From Novipirellula herctigrandis (lineage in GTDB: Bacteria; Planctomycetota; Planctomycetia; Pirellulales; Pirellulaceae), in assembly GCA_007859835.1 (NCBI GenBank), contig SJPJ01000001.1:6547632-6611631 (forward strand): a stretch of 64,000 nt of DNA. Reading direction: 5' to 3'. The notes below the pieces were generated by a model. It did no database searches and was not told the origin of the DNA. It saw nothing but the letters and a program-made list of their open reading frames with translations. Below are positions 18,788 through 27,941 of this stretch, one piece after another (position 1 is the stretch's first letter; every line of letters begins with the position of its first letter). The position numbers and the translations under genes are program-made.

Positions 18788-21003
18788 GCTCTCTTTCTTC
18801 GACCCCGCAGAACCGTATCCAGGTTCGAAAACGAGCCGATCTCATCACGGTCGAAACAAGGCATGCGCATGAATCGGCGTATGTATTAAAAGATCCCGTT
18901 GCGATGAAATACCATCGGATCGGTCCCCGCGAGTGGTTCGTTCTGCGACGACTCGACGGTACTCGTTCGCTTGACCAGCTATGTCGCGAATATCAAGACG
19001 AGTTTAGTCCTCAAAAAGTGACCAAGGTGGAATTGAATCAATTGCTGTTTCGATTCCATGAAAGTGGGCTGACCGTTTCCGAAACGATCCAGCAAGGGGA
19101 TCGATTGGCGCAAAAACGATCTAAGGAGCGACAGCAGAAATTGGTTTCGCAGCTCACTAGCTTGCTGTTTATTCGATTCCCAGGCGTTGACCCCGAACCG
19201 TTGCTTCGACGAGTCTATCCTTGGGTGAAACCCCTGTTTCATCCCCTGACGTTGTTTTTATTTCTACTGCTTTGCTTTTCAGCGGGCGTCCTGTTTCTGA
19301 CTCGCCTGACCGTATTCACAGCAGAATTTCCGACGATAGGGGCGTGGCTACGGCTCGAATCCCTTTTTCTTCTTGCGGCAGTGATTGGCGGTACGAAAAT
19401 TCTTCACGAACTTGGCCATGCGTTTGTCTGCAAACATTTTGGTGGTGAATGTCACCAAATTGGGCCGATGTTACTCGTTTTTACCCCTGCCCTGTACTGT
19501 GACACTTCGGACGCTTGGATGCTTACGAGACGGTTCGAACGCGCTTCGGTGGGGATGGCGGGTGTTGCAGTCGAAGTTTTTCTTGCAGCGACCGCGACCT
19601 TTGTTTGGGCATTCACGGCTGCCGGCATTGTTCATTCTCTCTCGATGAATGTCATGTTCGTTTGTGGCGTCAGTACTGTTTTGTTTAATGCAAATCCGTT
19701 GTTGCGGTACGATGGCTATTATGTGTTGTCGGACTTCGTCGATGTACCCAATTTGGGCGAGAGATCTCGCCGGGTACTTTCTAGTAATTTGAATCGATGG
19801 TTCCTTGGTATCGAGGAACCGGTCGAAGAAACGATGACGCCACAGGGACGTTTGGGGTTGGCCGTCTACGCCGCGACTGCAGCTGCATACCGTTGGAGCT
19901 TGACACTGTTGATTTTGTGGTTCTTGTCGTTGATGCTTCGTCCGGTAGGGCTCGAATCCATTGGGAAAATGCTTTGCGTCTTGGTGCTAGCCGGGATGAT
20001 CTATGGCCAACTAAGGCCCCTATTTCAATTCCTAAACAATCCAACACGTCGAGGGAAAATTCGAATGACGCGGTTATTGGCTTCGCTGGCGGGTTTGGCA
20101 TTCGTTTGCCTGATTCTGTTATGGCCCTTTGGTAGCTCGATTGATTCGGCCGCTCGTTTGACTCCGCGTCAACAAACGTCGGTGTACATCACCACGCCAG
20201 GCGTACTCCAGTCGCTGCACCACTCGGTTGGCGACACGGTCGTCGAAGGTGATGTAATCGCGGCGCTTCTGAACCACGATATTGAATATCAGTATTTGGT
20301 CGCACTTGGTCGAGCAGAGAAGCAACGTGAATTAGTGAATGCACTACGGCAAAGTCGCTATGAATCAAACCAAGCGTCCAATGAATTGCCAGCCACCGAA
20401 GCCTTGCTTGAGGATCTCGAAGAGCAACTCGATTCGCGACTTCGACGCCGAGAAGGTTTGGTGATCCGAGCAACGGCGAGCGGTACGTTGATGGCTGGTT
20501 CGCGAAAACCGGAGTTACGGCTTTCAAAGCCCTCCGATGAGTTCGAGCTTGTCACATGGGTCGGCTATCCCACCGACGCAGGGAATCTGAACTGCTTTCT
20601 GCAATCGGGAACCGAAGTAGTGACCATTGCTGAAAGCGATGATTGGGATGTCGAAATCGTTTTGCCCCAGAACGAGGTTCAGCGCATTGATGTCGGGGCG
20701 AACGTGAAATTGGCTTTGGAATCGAATCCCGCTGTTGTTTTTACGGGCAAAGTGGTCGACATCTCGCGAGCGGAATGGTCACCCGAACGGGATATTCCGC
20801 GGTGGGACGACCCCGAAGCGAGCCGAAATCTATCACCGCCATCAACTTCCTATGTGGTGCGTGCTTCGGTGGATGACGGTCAAGTGATCTCCAGAGCAAG
20901 CGGAGTGGCCGGGGCTCAAGTCATCAGTCGAATCGAAGCGAAACCGATTTCCGTGGTGGGACGGATCGGACGAAGTCTTAGTAGTTTACTGAGGTTTCGG
21001 TGA
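18784..21003 (+). CDS. Membrane M50 (site-2-type) metalloprotease fused to HlyD-like region
   Basis: 739 residues. The first 120 residues resemble a PqqD-like peptide-recognition/winged-helix fold (YHRIGPREWFVLRRLDGTRS). A multi-span membrane domain then carries the zinc site HELGHAF and the distal motif NPLLRYDGYYVLSD, whose Asp completes the metal site of M50/site-2 proteases. After further membrane spans, the C-terminal 230 residues are HlyD-like (TPGVLQSLHHSVGDTVVEGD, ATASGTLMAG). Relatives are annotated as putative peptide zinc metalloproteases, as in B. subtilis YydH. The start overlaps the GAF-HlyD gene by 4 bp. The pair probably forms one envelope complex; substrate unknown. Confidence 0.8.
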   Translation: MSSLSSTPQNRIQVRKRADLITVETRHAHESAYVLKDPVAMKYHRIGPREWFVLRRLDGTRSLDQLCREYQDEFSPQKVTKVELNQLLFRFHESGLTVSETIQQGDRLAQKRSKERQQKLVSQLTSLLFIRFPGVDPEPLLRRVYPWVKPLFHPLTLFLFLLLCFSAGVLFLTRLTVFTAEFPTIGAWLRLESLFLLAAVIGGTKILHELGHAFVCKHFGGECHQIGPMLLVFTPALYCDTSDAWMLTRRFERASVGMAGVAVEVFLAATATFVWAFTAAGIVHSLSMNVMFVCGVSTVLFNANPLLRYDGYYVLSDFVDVPNLGERSRRVLSSNLNRWFLGIEEPVEETMTPQGRLGLAVYAATAAAYRWSLTLLILWFLSLMLRPVGLESIGKMLCVLVLAGMIYGQLRPLFQFLNNPTRRGKIRMTRLLASLAGLAFVCLILLWPFGSSIDSAARLTPRQQTSVYITTPGVLQSLHHSVGDTVVEGDVIAALLNHDIEYQYLVALGRAEKQRELVNALRQSRYESNQASNELPATEALLEDLEEQLDSRLRRREGLVIRATASGTLMAGSRKPELRLSKPSDEFELVTWVGYPTDAGNLNCFLQSGTEVVTIAESDDWDVEIVLPQNEVQRIDVGANVKLALESNPAVVFTGKVVDISRAEWSPERDIPRWDDPEASRNLSPPSTSYVVRASVDDGQVISRASGVAGAQVISRIEAKPISVVGRIGRSLSSLLRFR

Positions 21004-21141
21004 TCGCTACGCCGATTAGGACAAGCGGCTGATTTCAGAGTTACAATGCATAGCCGAGACGTGGATTTTGTCCTGCCGGAAAATCCAGTTGGTCGATCCG
21101 GCTTATTCTGCGTTCAACGCAATACTCTTTGAGTTCTCCGT

Positions 21142-24006
21142 ATGTTTCGATCCATTGGTTACATTCGATCGTGCTGTCTATTCGTGTTGCTTCTTTGCAT
21201 GTTCTTCCCTGCGAACGCGGAAGAGAATACGGAGCAGCGCATTCTTGGTTGTCCTATCGAATCGACGTCGTTTTCGTTTCTCTCTGGGGACGAGAATTTG
21301 ATGCAATTGCAGTTTATTGGATGGGGCCCCGATTGGTCCTGGGCCAGCGTGAACGGAGCGTTGTCGGCGAACGGAAACCAAACTCGATTTGTTAACTCGA
21401 TGCTTGTTGACCAACCAAGAGCAATTGTTCGTGTCGAGGGTCAGGTCGAAAAAATCGGTCCCCAGTCGCTCCGGATTCAGACCACCATTTCGACGAAGAA
21501 AAATACGCCACTGACGCTCATTGGCTTGGAATTGACTCCCGGTGATGTGATCTACGGGGGAAGCCAAGCATTGTTGACTTTTGATGACGACACAACTTCT
21601 TACGTCGAAATGCCGTTTGGTAACAAGGCGTTTGGGAGAACGGTTCGCAGCGTAATGCTACAAGATAAACGTGGCCAACAGAAAACGACCCTCACGTTTG
21701 ATCCCCCTATCGAGGCGAGCGTCGATAGCGGACTAAGACTTATTTTGGCATCGGATCGAATCGAAAAACTTCATTCAAAAAAGCAAACCATGACGATCAC
21801 TTTCCCTGGGCCTTTGGACTATTTCACTGATCCAAAATTGTTACCGACCGAGAAAGGATTTCATCGCTGGTTTCCCTTTGAACCGAAAAATGATTTTGAT
21901 GATCAAGGTGAAATAGGTCTATCGACTTGGCTTGAAAAACCAGCAGGGAAACATGGACGAATTTCCAGTGACAAAGACAGGCTGGTTTACAACGGAGAGT
22001 CGATCAAGCTATGGGGAATCAATTTGTGTTACAGCGCGTGTATGCCAGATTCTCGGTTGGCTCGGCGTCGTGCGAAGATGTACGCAAAGTACGGCATCAA
22101 CAGCGTTCGACTGCATAAATACGCCGATGGACCGGGCTGGGCAGGAATCCAAGGGCAAGACAGTTTCTTGAGCGTCGATGCGGACCGGCAGAAGCAGATG
22201 GATTTCTTCGTCAACGAACTGAAGAAAGAAGGGATTTACACGAAGTTATCACCCGTGTTTATTACGAAGCTTGGCCCAGGGGACTTGAAGGACGTGCCTT
22301 ACTTAGCCGAATTTGGCAAGCTCGACGGAAATGAACGGATCGAAACAGGACACGGTTCGATCTATTTGTCGACAGAGCTTCAAGACTTGATGATTCGACA
22401 AACGACCAACATGCTTCGCCACAAAAATCCGTTCACGGGGATGCGTTACGCCGATGACCCTGCCATTGCGGTGGTGGAACTGTACAACGAAGATAGTGCC
22501 CTGTTTTTTGGGACATTGGCGACTATTCAAAACGTTCGGACTTTGCGACTGCGGTCCGGGGAACGGTTTGCTCTTTGGTTAAAAGAGAAGTACGAAAACA
22601 AAGCTGCACTTCTTGATGCTTGGGGTGATGGGGGCGGACTGAATGTCTTTGTCAAAGAAGGCTTGGCTGATGAGAGTTGGGAACAAAATCGCATCTATCC
22701 GGCCGGCAATCCATGGTTTTTTGATCCTGATCAATTGGCGGGGACTCAAGCGAGTAAACGACAGCGACTGTTGGATACCATGCAGTTTTTGTATGAACTG
22801 CAAAATGAGTTTTACAGCCGTTTCGTAAAAGCGATACGCGAAACCGGATATCAAGGCGAATTGGTTGGGTCGAATTGGCAAGCGGGCCGAGCGATGAGTC
22901 ATTTCTACAATTTGCATTCCGATGCAATGGTTGGAATTGTTGATCGGCATAACTATTTCGGTGGCGGAACTAACACTCAAATTGAAAACGCTTCGATGCT
23001 TCAAACTCCCGGGGGCGGTTCCCTTTCCGCAGGACTTCAACAAGTTGCCAACAGACCGTTTATGCTCTCTGAATGGGGCCATGTTTATCCGACCCAGTGG
23101 GGAGTCGAAGGGCCTGCTTTGATTGGTGCCTATGGAATGGGATTACAGGGATGGGACGTGTCATACTTCTTTCAGAATCAAGATCCTGGGCGATTCCAAG
23201 ACAAAGTTGGTGACCAATTATGGGAAGCAGCGGTGCCGCACATCATGGGTGTTTTTCCAGCTGTCGCCCGGCAAGTCCACCGTAACGATGTGAAAGAGAG
23301 TGATTTGGTCGTCCCACGCTACGTTCATGTCCCGTCACTCCTTGAAGGCAAAGTCGGGTTCGATGACCAGATGACTCAGCAGCAAGACGTCAAATTGTTC
23401 AGTAGCGAAGATGTGCCAGAACAGACGATTGCAGTGGCGCGAACAACCATCGAATTTACAGACGAATTTAGAAGCACGAAGGCTTTCAAACTCGCTCCCA
23501 ATTGTGAAGACGCCACTTGCATTGCCATTGGCGATCAACTTCGTTGGCACTTAGGGCAGAATTCGATGGACGGTTATGTGACGATCGATACTCCGTCGAC
23601 CAAAGCGGTGGTCGGTTTTGCCCGGGGCCAGGTGTTTCGATTTGACGAGGTTACCCTGCGAAGCGATTCTCGCTTCGCGGCCGTCTATTTGACTGCACAA
23701 GGTAAAGACGAAACGATTCGCAGCGCGAAGAAGTTGTTGATCGTTGCGATGGCTCGCGCTCGCAATAGTAAATCGAAAGTCCTCGCCGATCGGATGATCC
23801 TGAAACGAGGGCAGTCACCGGTCGTGCTCGAACCGGTTAACGCTGCATTGAAACTTAACACCGACCGACCGTTCGTCGTTGAAAAACTCGATCATGATGG
23901 CCGAAGCACAGGAGCAACGATTCAAGTCAACGACAACGGATCGTTTATGGTCGACGGCGTGGTCGACAAGACACCCTATTATTTGGTCACCTTTACTGAA
24001 GGATAA
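21142..24006 (+). CDS. Secreted clan GH-A glycoside hydrolase (cellulase-like)
   Basis: 954 residues with a signal peptide (CCLFVLLLCMFFPANA). The central barrel has features of clan GH-A: YGINSVRLHKY after an early strand, VVELYNEDSALF with the Asn-Glu acid/base pair, and FMLSEWGHVYP with the likely nucleophile Glu. The N-terminal 250 residues look like a beta-rich accessory domain, and the C-terminal part is also beta-rich. It most resembles GH5-like enzymes acting on beta-linked polysaccharide, but the exact GH family cannot be fixed by eye. Exported, probably periplasmic or cell surface. It stands alone after the M50 gene with a 138-bp gap, so it is likely transcribed separately. Confidence 0.75.
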   Translation: MFRSIGYIRSCCLFVLLLCMFFPANAEENTEQRILGCPIESTSFSFLSGDENLMQLQFIGWGPDWSWASVNGALSANGNQTRFVNSMLVDQPRAIVRVEGQVEKIGPQSLRIQTTISTKKNTPLTLIGLELTPGDVIYGGSQALLTFDDDTTSYVEMPFGNKAFGRTVRSVMLQDKRGQQKTTLTFDPPIEASVDSGLRLILASDRIEKLHSKKQTMTITFPGPLDYFTDPKLLPTEKGFHRWFPFEPKNDFDDQGEIGLSTWLEKPAGKHGRISSDKDRLVYNGESIKLWGINLCYSACMPDSRLARRRAKMYAKYGINSVRLHKYADGPGWAGIQGQDSFLSVDADRQKQMDFFVNELKKEGIYTKLSPVFITKLGPGDLKDVPYLAEFGKLDGNERIETGHGSIYLSTELQDLMIRQTTNMLRHKNPFTGMRYADDPAIAVVELYNEDSALFFGTLATIQNVRTLRLRSGERFALWLKEKYENKAALLDAWGDGGGLNVFVKEGLADESWEQNRIYPAGNPWFFDPDQLAGTQASKRQRLLDTMQFLYELQNEFYSRFVKAIRETGYQGELVGSNWQAGRAMSHFYNLHSDAMVGIVDRHNYFGGGTNTQIENASMLQTPGGGSLSAGLQQVANRPFMLSEWGHVYPTQWGVEGPALIGAYGMGLQGWDVSYFFQNQDPGRFQDKVGDQLWEAAVPHIMGVFPAVARQVHRNDVKESDLVVPRYVHVPSLLEGKVGFDDQMTQQQDVKLFSSEDVPEQTIAVARTTIEFTDEFRSTKAFKLAPNCEDATCIAIGDQLRWHLGQNSMDGYVTIDTPSTKAVVGFARGQVFRFDEVTLRSDSRFAAVYLTAQGKDETIRSAKKLLIVAMARARNSKSKVLADRMILKRGQSPVVLEPVNAALKLNTDRPFVVEKLDHDGRSTGATIQVNDNGSFMVDGVVDKTPYYLVTFTEG

Positions 24007-24101
24007 CGCATGGAAAGGAATCCAGGCGATTCCTATCGTAATCTGACTTGTCGATAGCGCTGCCGAGAAGATTTTCGCAGGCTCAAAGGCGTTATTTCGA
24101 A

Positions 24102-24668
24102 TTATTCTCTTGCGGGGATCGACGCAGTTAGGTGCTCAAAAACCTCGTCGGGCGTTCCCATTGCGTCTACCGTTCGGACGATTCCTTTGTTGGCATAGAA
24201 ATCAATAACGGGAGCGGTTCGAGTGAAGTAGATTTTCAAGCGAAGCGCGATCGCTTCGGCGTAATCATCGGCCCGATGTTCGATTTGCCCACGATGTAGC
24301 AAACGCGATGTCAGCTCTTCTCGATCCGCTGACAAATTGATGACCAAGTCAATCTTGTCGCCGTTCGAAGCGAGATATTCACTAAACAATTCGGCTTGCC
24401 GAAGCGTTCGAGGGAAACCGTCGAGAAGGCAGGATTCGACACAATCAGAATCCTTCATCCGAGTCGTGACGATTTCCATCGCCAATTCATCGGGTACGAA
24501 GCCACCGTCATCGATATAGGCCGAGATGCGTTGCCCAAGATCGGTTGCTTTGTCGACGCTACGAAGCATATCGCCGGTGGATAGGTGCGGGATGGCAAGG
24601 TGTTCAGCCAATCGCTTGCACTGAGTTCCCTTGCCCGCCCCGGGTGGCCCGATGAAGACAATCCGCAT
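24102..24668 (-). CDS. adk: Adenylate kinase
   Basis: Catalyses ATP + AMP to 2 ADP. The P-loop FIGPPGAGKGTQCKRLAEHL, the AMP-binding STGDMLR and LLDGFPRT, and the LID arginines (SRLLHRGQIEHRADD) are present. At 188 residues it is the short form that lacks the extended zinc/Cys LID insert of long bacterial enzymes. It lies 9 nt after secY, the classical secY-adk arrangement at the end of the ribosomal operon. The usual following genes (map, infA, rpmJ, rpsM) are not found downstream here; the next gene on that side is unrelated and convergent. Confidence 0.96.
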   Translation of the reverse strand: MRIVFIGPPGAGKGTQCKRLAEHLAIPHLSTGDMLRSVDKATDLGQRISAYIDDGGFVPDELAMEIVTTRMKDSDCVESCLLDGFPRTLRQAELFSEYLASNGDKIDLVINLSADREELTSRLLHRGQIEHRADDYAEAIALRLKIYFTRTAPVIDFYANKGIVRTVDAMGTPDEVFEHLTASIPARE

Positions 24669-24677
24669 TTCAATTGG

Positions 24678-26075
24678 TTAAACGACAGGCGAGACTCCGC
24701 CGCCAGCTCCTTCCAAGAGGCCACGATAATTTCGCATTACCAAGTGAGAGTCGATCTTTTGCACTAGGTCGAACGCGACACTAACAGCAATCAGTAGCCC
24801 CGTCCCGCCGTAGAAACCGGCGATGGAGTAAGGAACGCCGAGCGAACCATAAACGATTGTTGGGACAATTGCGACGATCGAAAGGAAAGCTGCACCGACA
24901 TAGGTAATTCGTACCATTACCTTCTCAAGATAGTCCGTGGTCCGTTTGCCAGGACGATACCCTGGGATAAACGTACCGCTGTCTCGTAAGTTGTCCGACA
25001 TTTCTTTTGGATTGAAGGTGATAGCGGTCCAGAAGAAACAGAAGAAGAAAATCAATGCGACGTACAACAAGTTGAAGATGTAGGACGATTGATCGCTCAG
25101 CGTCAAACTCGACAAGTTCAAAAAGTTGAACAATGATCCGCCACTTTCAAACTGGCCCGCCAAGAAACCGAACATAACGCCCGGAATCATCAACAAACTG
25201 CTAGCGAAAATGATCGGCATCACACCCGCTTGGTTAATTCGAAGCGGCAGGTGTTGACGTGTTCCACCGTAGACACGTCGTCCACGAGTGAACTTAGCTG
25301 ATTGGGTTGGGATTTTGCGTTGTCCAAGAGTAATAAAGACCACTCCGAAGACGACACCTACAAACAACAACACAAGCAAAATGAGGGTTTCAATACCAAC
25401 TTGGCCGCGGCTCAAGCCGGTCAGTTCGGTCTTCATATTTCGGATCAATTCGTACAACGCTTGCGGCATGCGAGCCAAGATGCCCGCCATGATCAACAAA
25501 CTGATGCCGTTACCGATCCCGTATTCGTCGATTTGTTCACCCAGCCACATTAGGAACACCGTTCCACAGGTCATCACCAAAACGGCCACAATCTGCCATC
25601 CGAAGAACAGCCCGGTTGCGTCTGCGTTTAAAAAGTTGGGGTTAATATTGCCATAGCCGGTACTTCCACCCGCCATCAACATGAACTTCAAGTACATGTA
25701 ACTTTGGATCACACAAATGAAGACGGTCAGGTAACGGGTATATTCGTTTAGCTTTTTCCGCCCGGCTTCACCTTCCTTCTTTAACTCTTCGAGCGGCTTG
25801 TAGACGCTACCGAGAAGCTGGAAAATGATTGACGCTGAAATGTAGGGCATAATCCCTAGACCAAAGATGGTTGCTTGACGCAAATCGCTAGCCGCGAATA
25901 CGCTGACTTTCTCGAAAAAGTCCGATGCCCCCCCGCCAATATCGCCCATGTTGGTCGCGATCATTGGAAGCGGAATGTGGAAACCGATTCGATAAACGGC
26001 TAACAAACCAATGGTTAGAAGAACCTTCTTGCGAAGTTCAGGTATCGAAAAAATGATTCGCAGTTTCTCAAACAT
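24678..26075 (-). CDS. secY: Preprotein translocase subunit SecY
   Basis: The 465-residue protein has the multi-span pattern of the SecYEG channel core. Diagnostic segments include GLGIMPYISASIIFQLL after the plug region, EYGIGNGISLLIMAGI, RGRRVYGGTRQHLPLRINQA in the ribosome-docking loop, and FIPGYRPGKRTTDYLEK. Inserts and exports proteins across the inner membrane. It is separated from rplO by 265 bp that include a hairpin, a larger gap than elsewhere in the operon, so it may have extra control. The C-terminal tail (LLEGAGGGVSPVV) is short. Confidence 0.97.
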   Translation of the reverse strand: MFEKLRIIFSIPELRKKVLLTIGLLAVYRIGFHIPLPMIATNMGDIGGGASDFFEKVSVFAASDLRQATIFGLGIMPYISASIIFQLLGSVYKPLEELKKEGEAGRKKLNEYTRYLTVFICVIQSYMYLKFMLMAGGSTGYGNINPNFLNADATGLFFGWQIVAVLVMTCGTVFLMWLGEQIDEYGIGNGISLLIMAGILARMPQALYELIRNMKTELTGLSRGQVGIETLILLVLLFVGVVFGVVFITLGQRKIPTQSAKFTRGRRVYGGTRQHLPLRINQAGVMPIIFASSLLMIPGVMFGFLAGQFESGGSLFNFLNLSSLTLSDQSSYIFNLLYVALIFFFCFFWTAITFNPKEMSDNLRDSGTFIPGYRPGKRTTDYLEKVMVRITYVGAAFLSIVAIVPTIVYGSLGVPYSIAGFYGGTGLLIAVSVAFDLVQKIDSHLVMRNYRGLLEGAGGGVSPVV

Positions 26076-26340
26076 ACGTCAAACTATCTCGTGCTTAACT
26101 GTGCGGTTAATGCCGGCATGGCCGACGCGATCCGGTTCCCAACGCGAAGTTTACCGTTTAGTCGGTATTTGAGCGATAGGAATCAAGCCAATCGGCGGGC
26201 CAGAAAGTGTTTTATTTACAGACATAAAAAAAGGGCAGATGTCACCATCCACCCGGAGTATTTTTTGAGATCAGCTTTTGAGCATCTTCTCGTGCTGGAA
26301 CAAACGAAACACTTTCCAGCATTCTCCTACTATGTGGCAA
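26076..26340 (-). other. Long secY leader region between rplO and secY
   Basis: At 265 bp this is the widest gap inside the ribosomal operon. It carries a perfect 8-bp hairpin (26293-26321) and an A/T tract near 26225. No L30, L36 or other small ribosomal gene could be found in it on either strand. Confidence 0.5.
26293..26321 (-). promoter_or_regulatory. Hairpin just downstream of rplO
   Basis: TGCTGGAA and TTCCAGCA form a perfect 8-bp stem with a 13-nt loop, 20 nt beyond the rplO stop codon. There is no T-run after it on the minus strand, so a processing, attenuation or protein-binding site is more likely than a plain terminator. Confidence 0.4.
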
Positions 26341-26850
26341 TTACGCCTTGGAGGTTTCCTTTTGCTTCTTCAAATCGGCAACACGCTCTGCGGGTTGTCG
26401 CTTGGGGGCAAGCTTATTGATGGTTCCGCCCGCAGCGGTGATCTTCTGTTCGGCACTCTTGCTAAAGCGATGTGCCGAAACCGTCAATTTTTTAGTCAAT
26501 TCGCCGTCGCCGAGGATCTTCACTTCGTCAAAGGTGCCTTTGGCCAAATCCTTTGCCGCGAGCAATTCCAAGGTGACTTCCGTGCCGTCTTCGAAAGTAT
26601 CGTTCAACTTGCCCACGTTTACCGCGAATACGTCGACCGACCACTTATTGTTGAATCCGCGTTTTGGAATACGGCGGAACATTGGAATTTGGCCGCCCTG
26701 GAAACTGGGCTTTCGGCTGTATCCACTGCGACTTTTTTGACCTTTGTGACCACGGCCCGCAGTCTTGCCGGTACCGCTACCGGGACCACGCCCGATGCGT
26801 TTGCGTTTGCGGTGTTTGGTAATACCGCGATGGATATCGTTAAGGTTCAT
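26341..26850 (-). CDS. rplO: 50S ribosomal protein L15
   Basis: The N-terminal signature [20 protein letters not shown], followed by [10 protein letters not shown] and the [15 protein letters not shown] segment, identifies L15, a late-assembly 23S rRNA-binding protein. The 169-residue length is somewhat longer than E. coli L15 (144) because of a Lys-rich tail ([16 protein letters not shown]). Upstream is rpsE with only 96 bp between, and rpmD (L30), which normally sits there, is absent. Confidence 0.97.
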   Translation of the reverse strand: MNLNDIHRGITKHRKRKRIGRGPGSGTGKTAGRGHKGQKSRSGYSRKPSFQGGQIPMFRRIPKRGFNNKWSVDVFAVNVGKLNDTFEDGTEVTLELLAAKDLAKGTFDEVKILGDGELTKKLTVSAHRFSKSAEQKITAAGGTINKLAPKRQPAERVADLKKQKETSKA

Positions 26851-26946
26851 GACGAAACCTGGATCAAATACGTTTAAATTGGATATTGGAAAATGTTGGA
26901 TGTTCGCCGCACCATTGGCGACGGGTCGATCTGTTGCAACGGAAAC

Positions 26947-27480
26947 TTACTTCGCAGTCACTAGATCTTCGACCTCAAGTCCGCGAAGAGCAGCGACTTG
27001 TTCGCGAGTTCTCAATTTTGCCAATGCGTCAAGGGTCGCTTTGACCAAAGTCACTGGGTTATTCGTGCCGTAGGATTTGGTCAAAATGTCGTGGATCCCG
27101 CATGCTTCGCAAACTGCGCGAACCGCTTGGCCGGCGATGATACCGGTACCCGCACCGGCGGGAATCAGTACCACTTTCGCAGCACCGAAGTGACCCAAAA
27201 CTTGGTGAGGCAGCGTACCGTCAACCAGTGGCACTTCAATCATGCTATTGCTTGCTTGCTTTTGAGCCTTTTGGACGCTTGGCGGAACCTCGTTCGCTTT
27301 GCCATACCCCCAGCCGACTTTGCCATTGCCGTCGCCGACAACCACCATCGCAGCAAAACTAAACCGTCGACCACCTTTAACCACGGCGGCACAACGCTTG
27401 ATTTTAACAACGCGATCGAGCAAATCACCGAGCGAATTTTCTTCGCCTTGGTTCCGCTTGTTTCGTGGTGAATTACTAAT
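26947..27480 (-). CDS. rpsE: 30S ribosomal protein S5, probable ATT start
   Basis: S5 contributes to decoding accuracy. [34 protein letters not shown] and [16 protein letters not shown] are diagnostic. The only conventional start in the frame, TTG at 27423, begins at LDRVV and cuts off the usual leader of the protein; it has no ribosome-binding site. The frame stays open upstream to a stop just beyond 27492. An ATT at 27480 would give [19 protein letters not shown] before LDRVV and has GAGGA exactly 7 nt upstream (27488-27492). I therefore annotate from ATT, giving 177 residues. ATT initiation is known for E. coli infC, so it is possible but rare. Confidence 0.85.
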   Translation of the reverse strand: MSNSPRNKRNQGEENSLGDLLDRVVKIKRCAAVVKGGRRFSFAAMVVVGDGNGKVGWGYGKANEVPPSVQKAQKQASNSMIEVPLVDGTLPHQVLGHFGAAKVVLIPAGAGTGIIAGQAVRAVCEACGIHDILTKSYGTNNPVTLVKATLDALAKLRTREQVAALRGLEVEDLVTAK

Positions 27481-27560
27481 GTTTTTGTCCTCGAACTAAA
27501 TTGTTTTCAGAGTGGCTTTGTTTTGCTAAATGGTTGGCGGCTCGAAGCCACCACAACGAT

Positions 27561-27929
27561 TTAAAATTGCAGGCCTGCTTCGCGTGCAGCGTCCGCGAAA
27601 GCTTGTAACCGGCCGTGATAACGATTGTGACCACGATCCAATTTCGCCATTTTGATTCCGGCTGCGGTCGCTTTCTCAGCGATTATCTTGCCGATCTTTG
27701 CAGCCGCTTCGGCGTTGCCGCCGTACCCGATGTCACCGCGAACGGTTTTATCAAGTGTGCTAGCACTCGCTAATGTCTTGCCGGTCATATCGTCAACCAA
27801 TTGGCAGCTAAAGTGCTTGAGCGAACGATTGACGCACAACCGCGGCCGATCCGCATCACCACGCAACTTGTTGCGATTGTGGTGACGCCGACGAATGCGT
27901 TGCTTTTGAAGTTTCTTGTTCTTATCCAT
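27561..27929 (-). CDS. rplR: 50S ribosomal protein L18
   Basis: L18 binds 5S rRNA. The basic start (KQRIRRRHHNRNKLRG) with RPRLCVNRSLKHFSCQLVDD and the C-terminal DRGHNRYHGRLQAFADAARE, including the conserved GR-x-x-A-x-A-D-x-A-R pattern, identifies it. At 122 residues it has the normal length. It sits between rplF (12 nt upstream) and rpsE. Confidence 0.97.
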   Translation of the reverse strand: MDKNKKLQKQRIRRRHHNRNKLRGDADRPRLCVNRSLKHFSCQLVDDMTGKTLASASTLDKTVRGDIGYGGNAEAAAKIGKIIAEKATAAGIKMAKLDRGHNRYHGRLQAFADAAREAGLQF

Positions 27930-27941
27930 CTTATTATTCGC

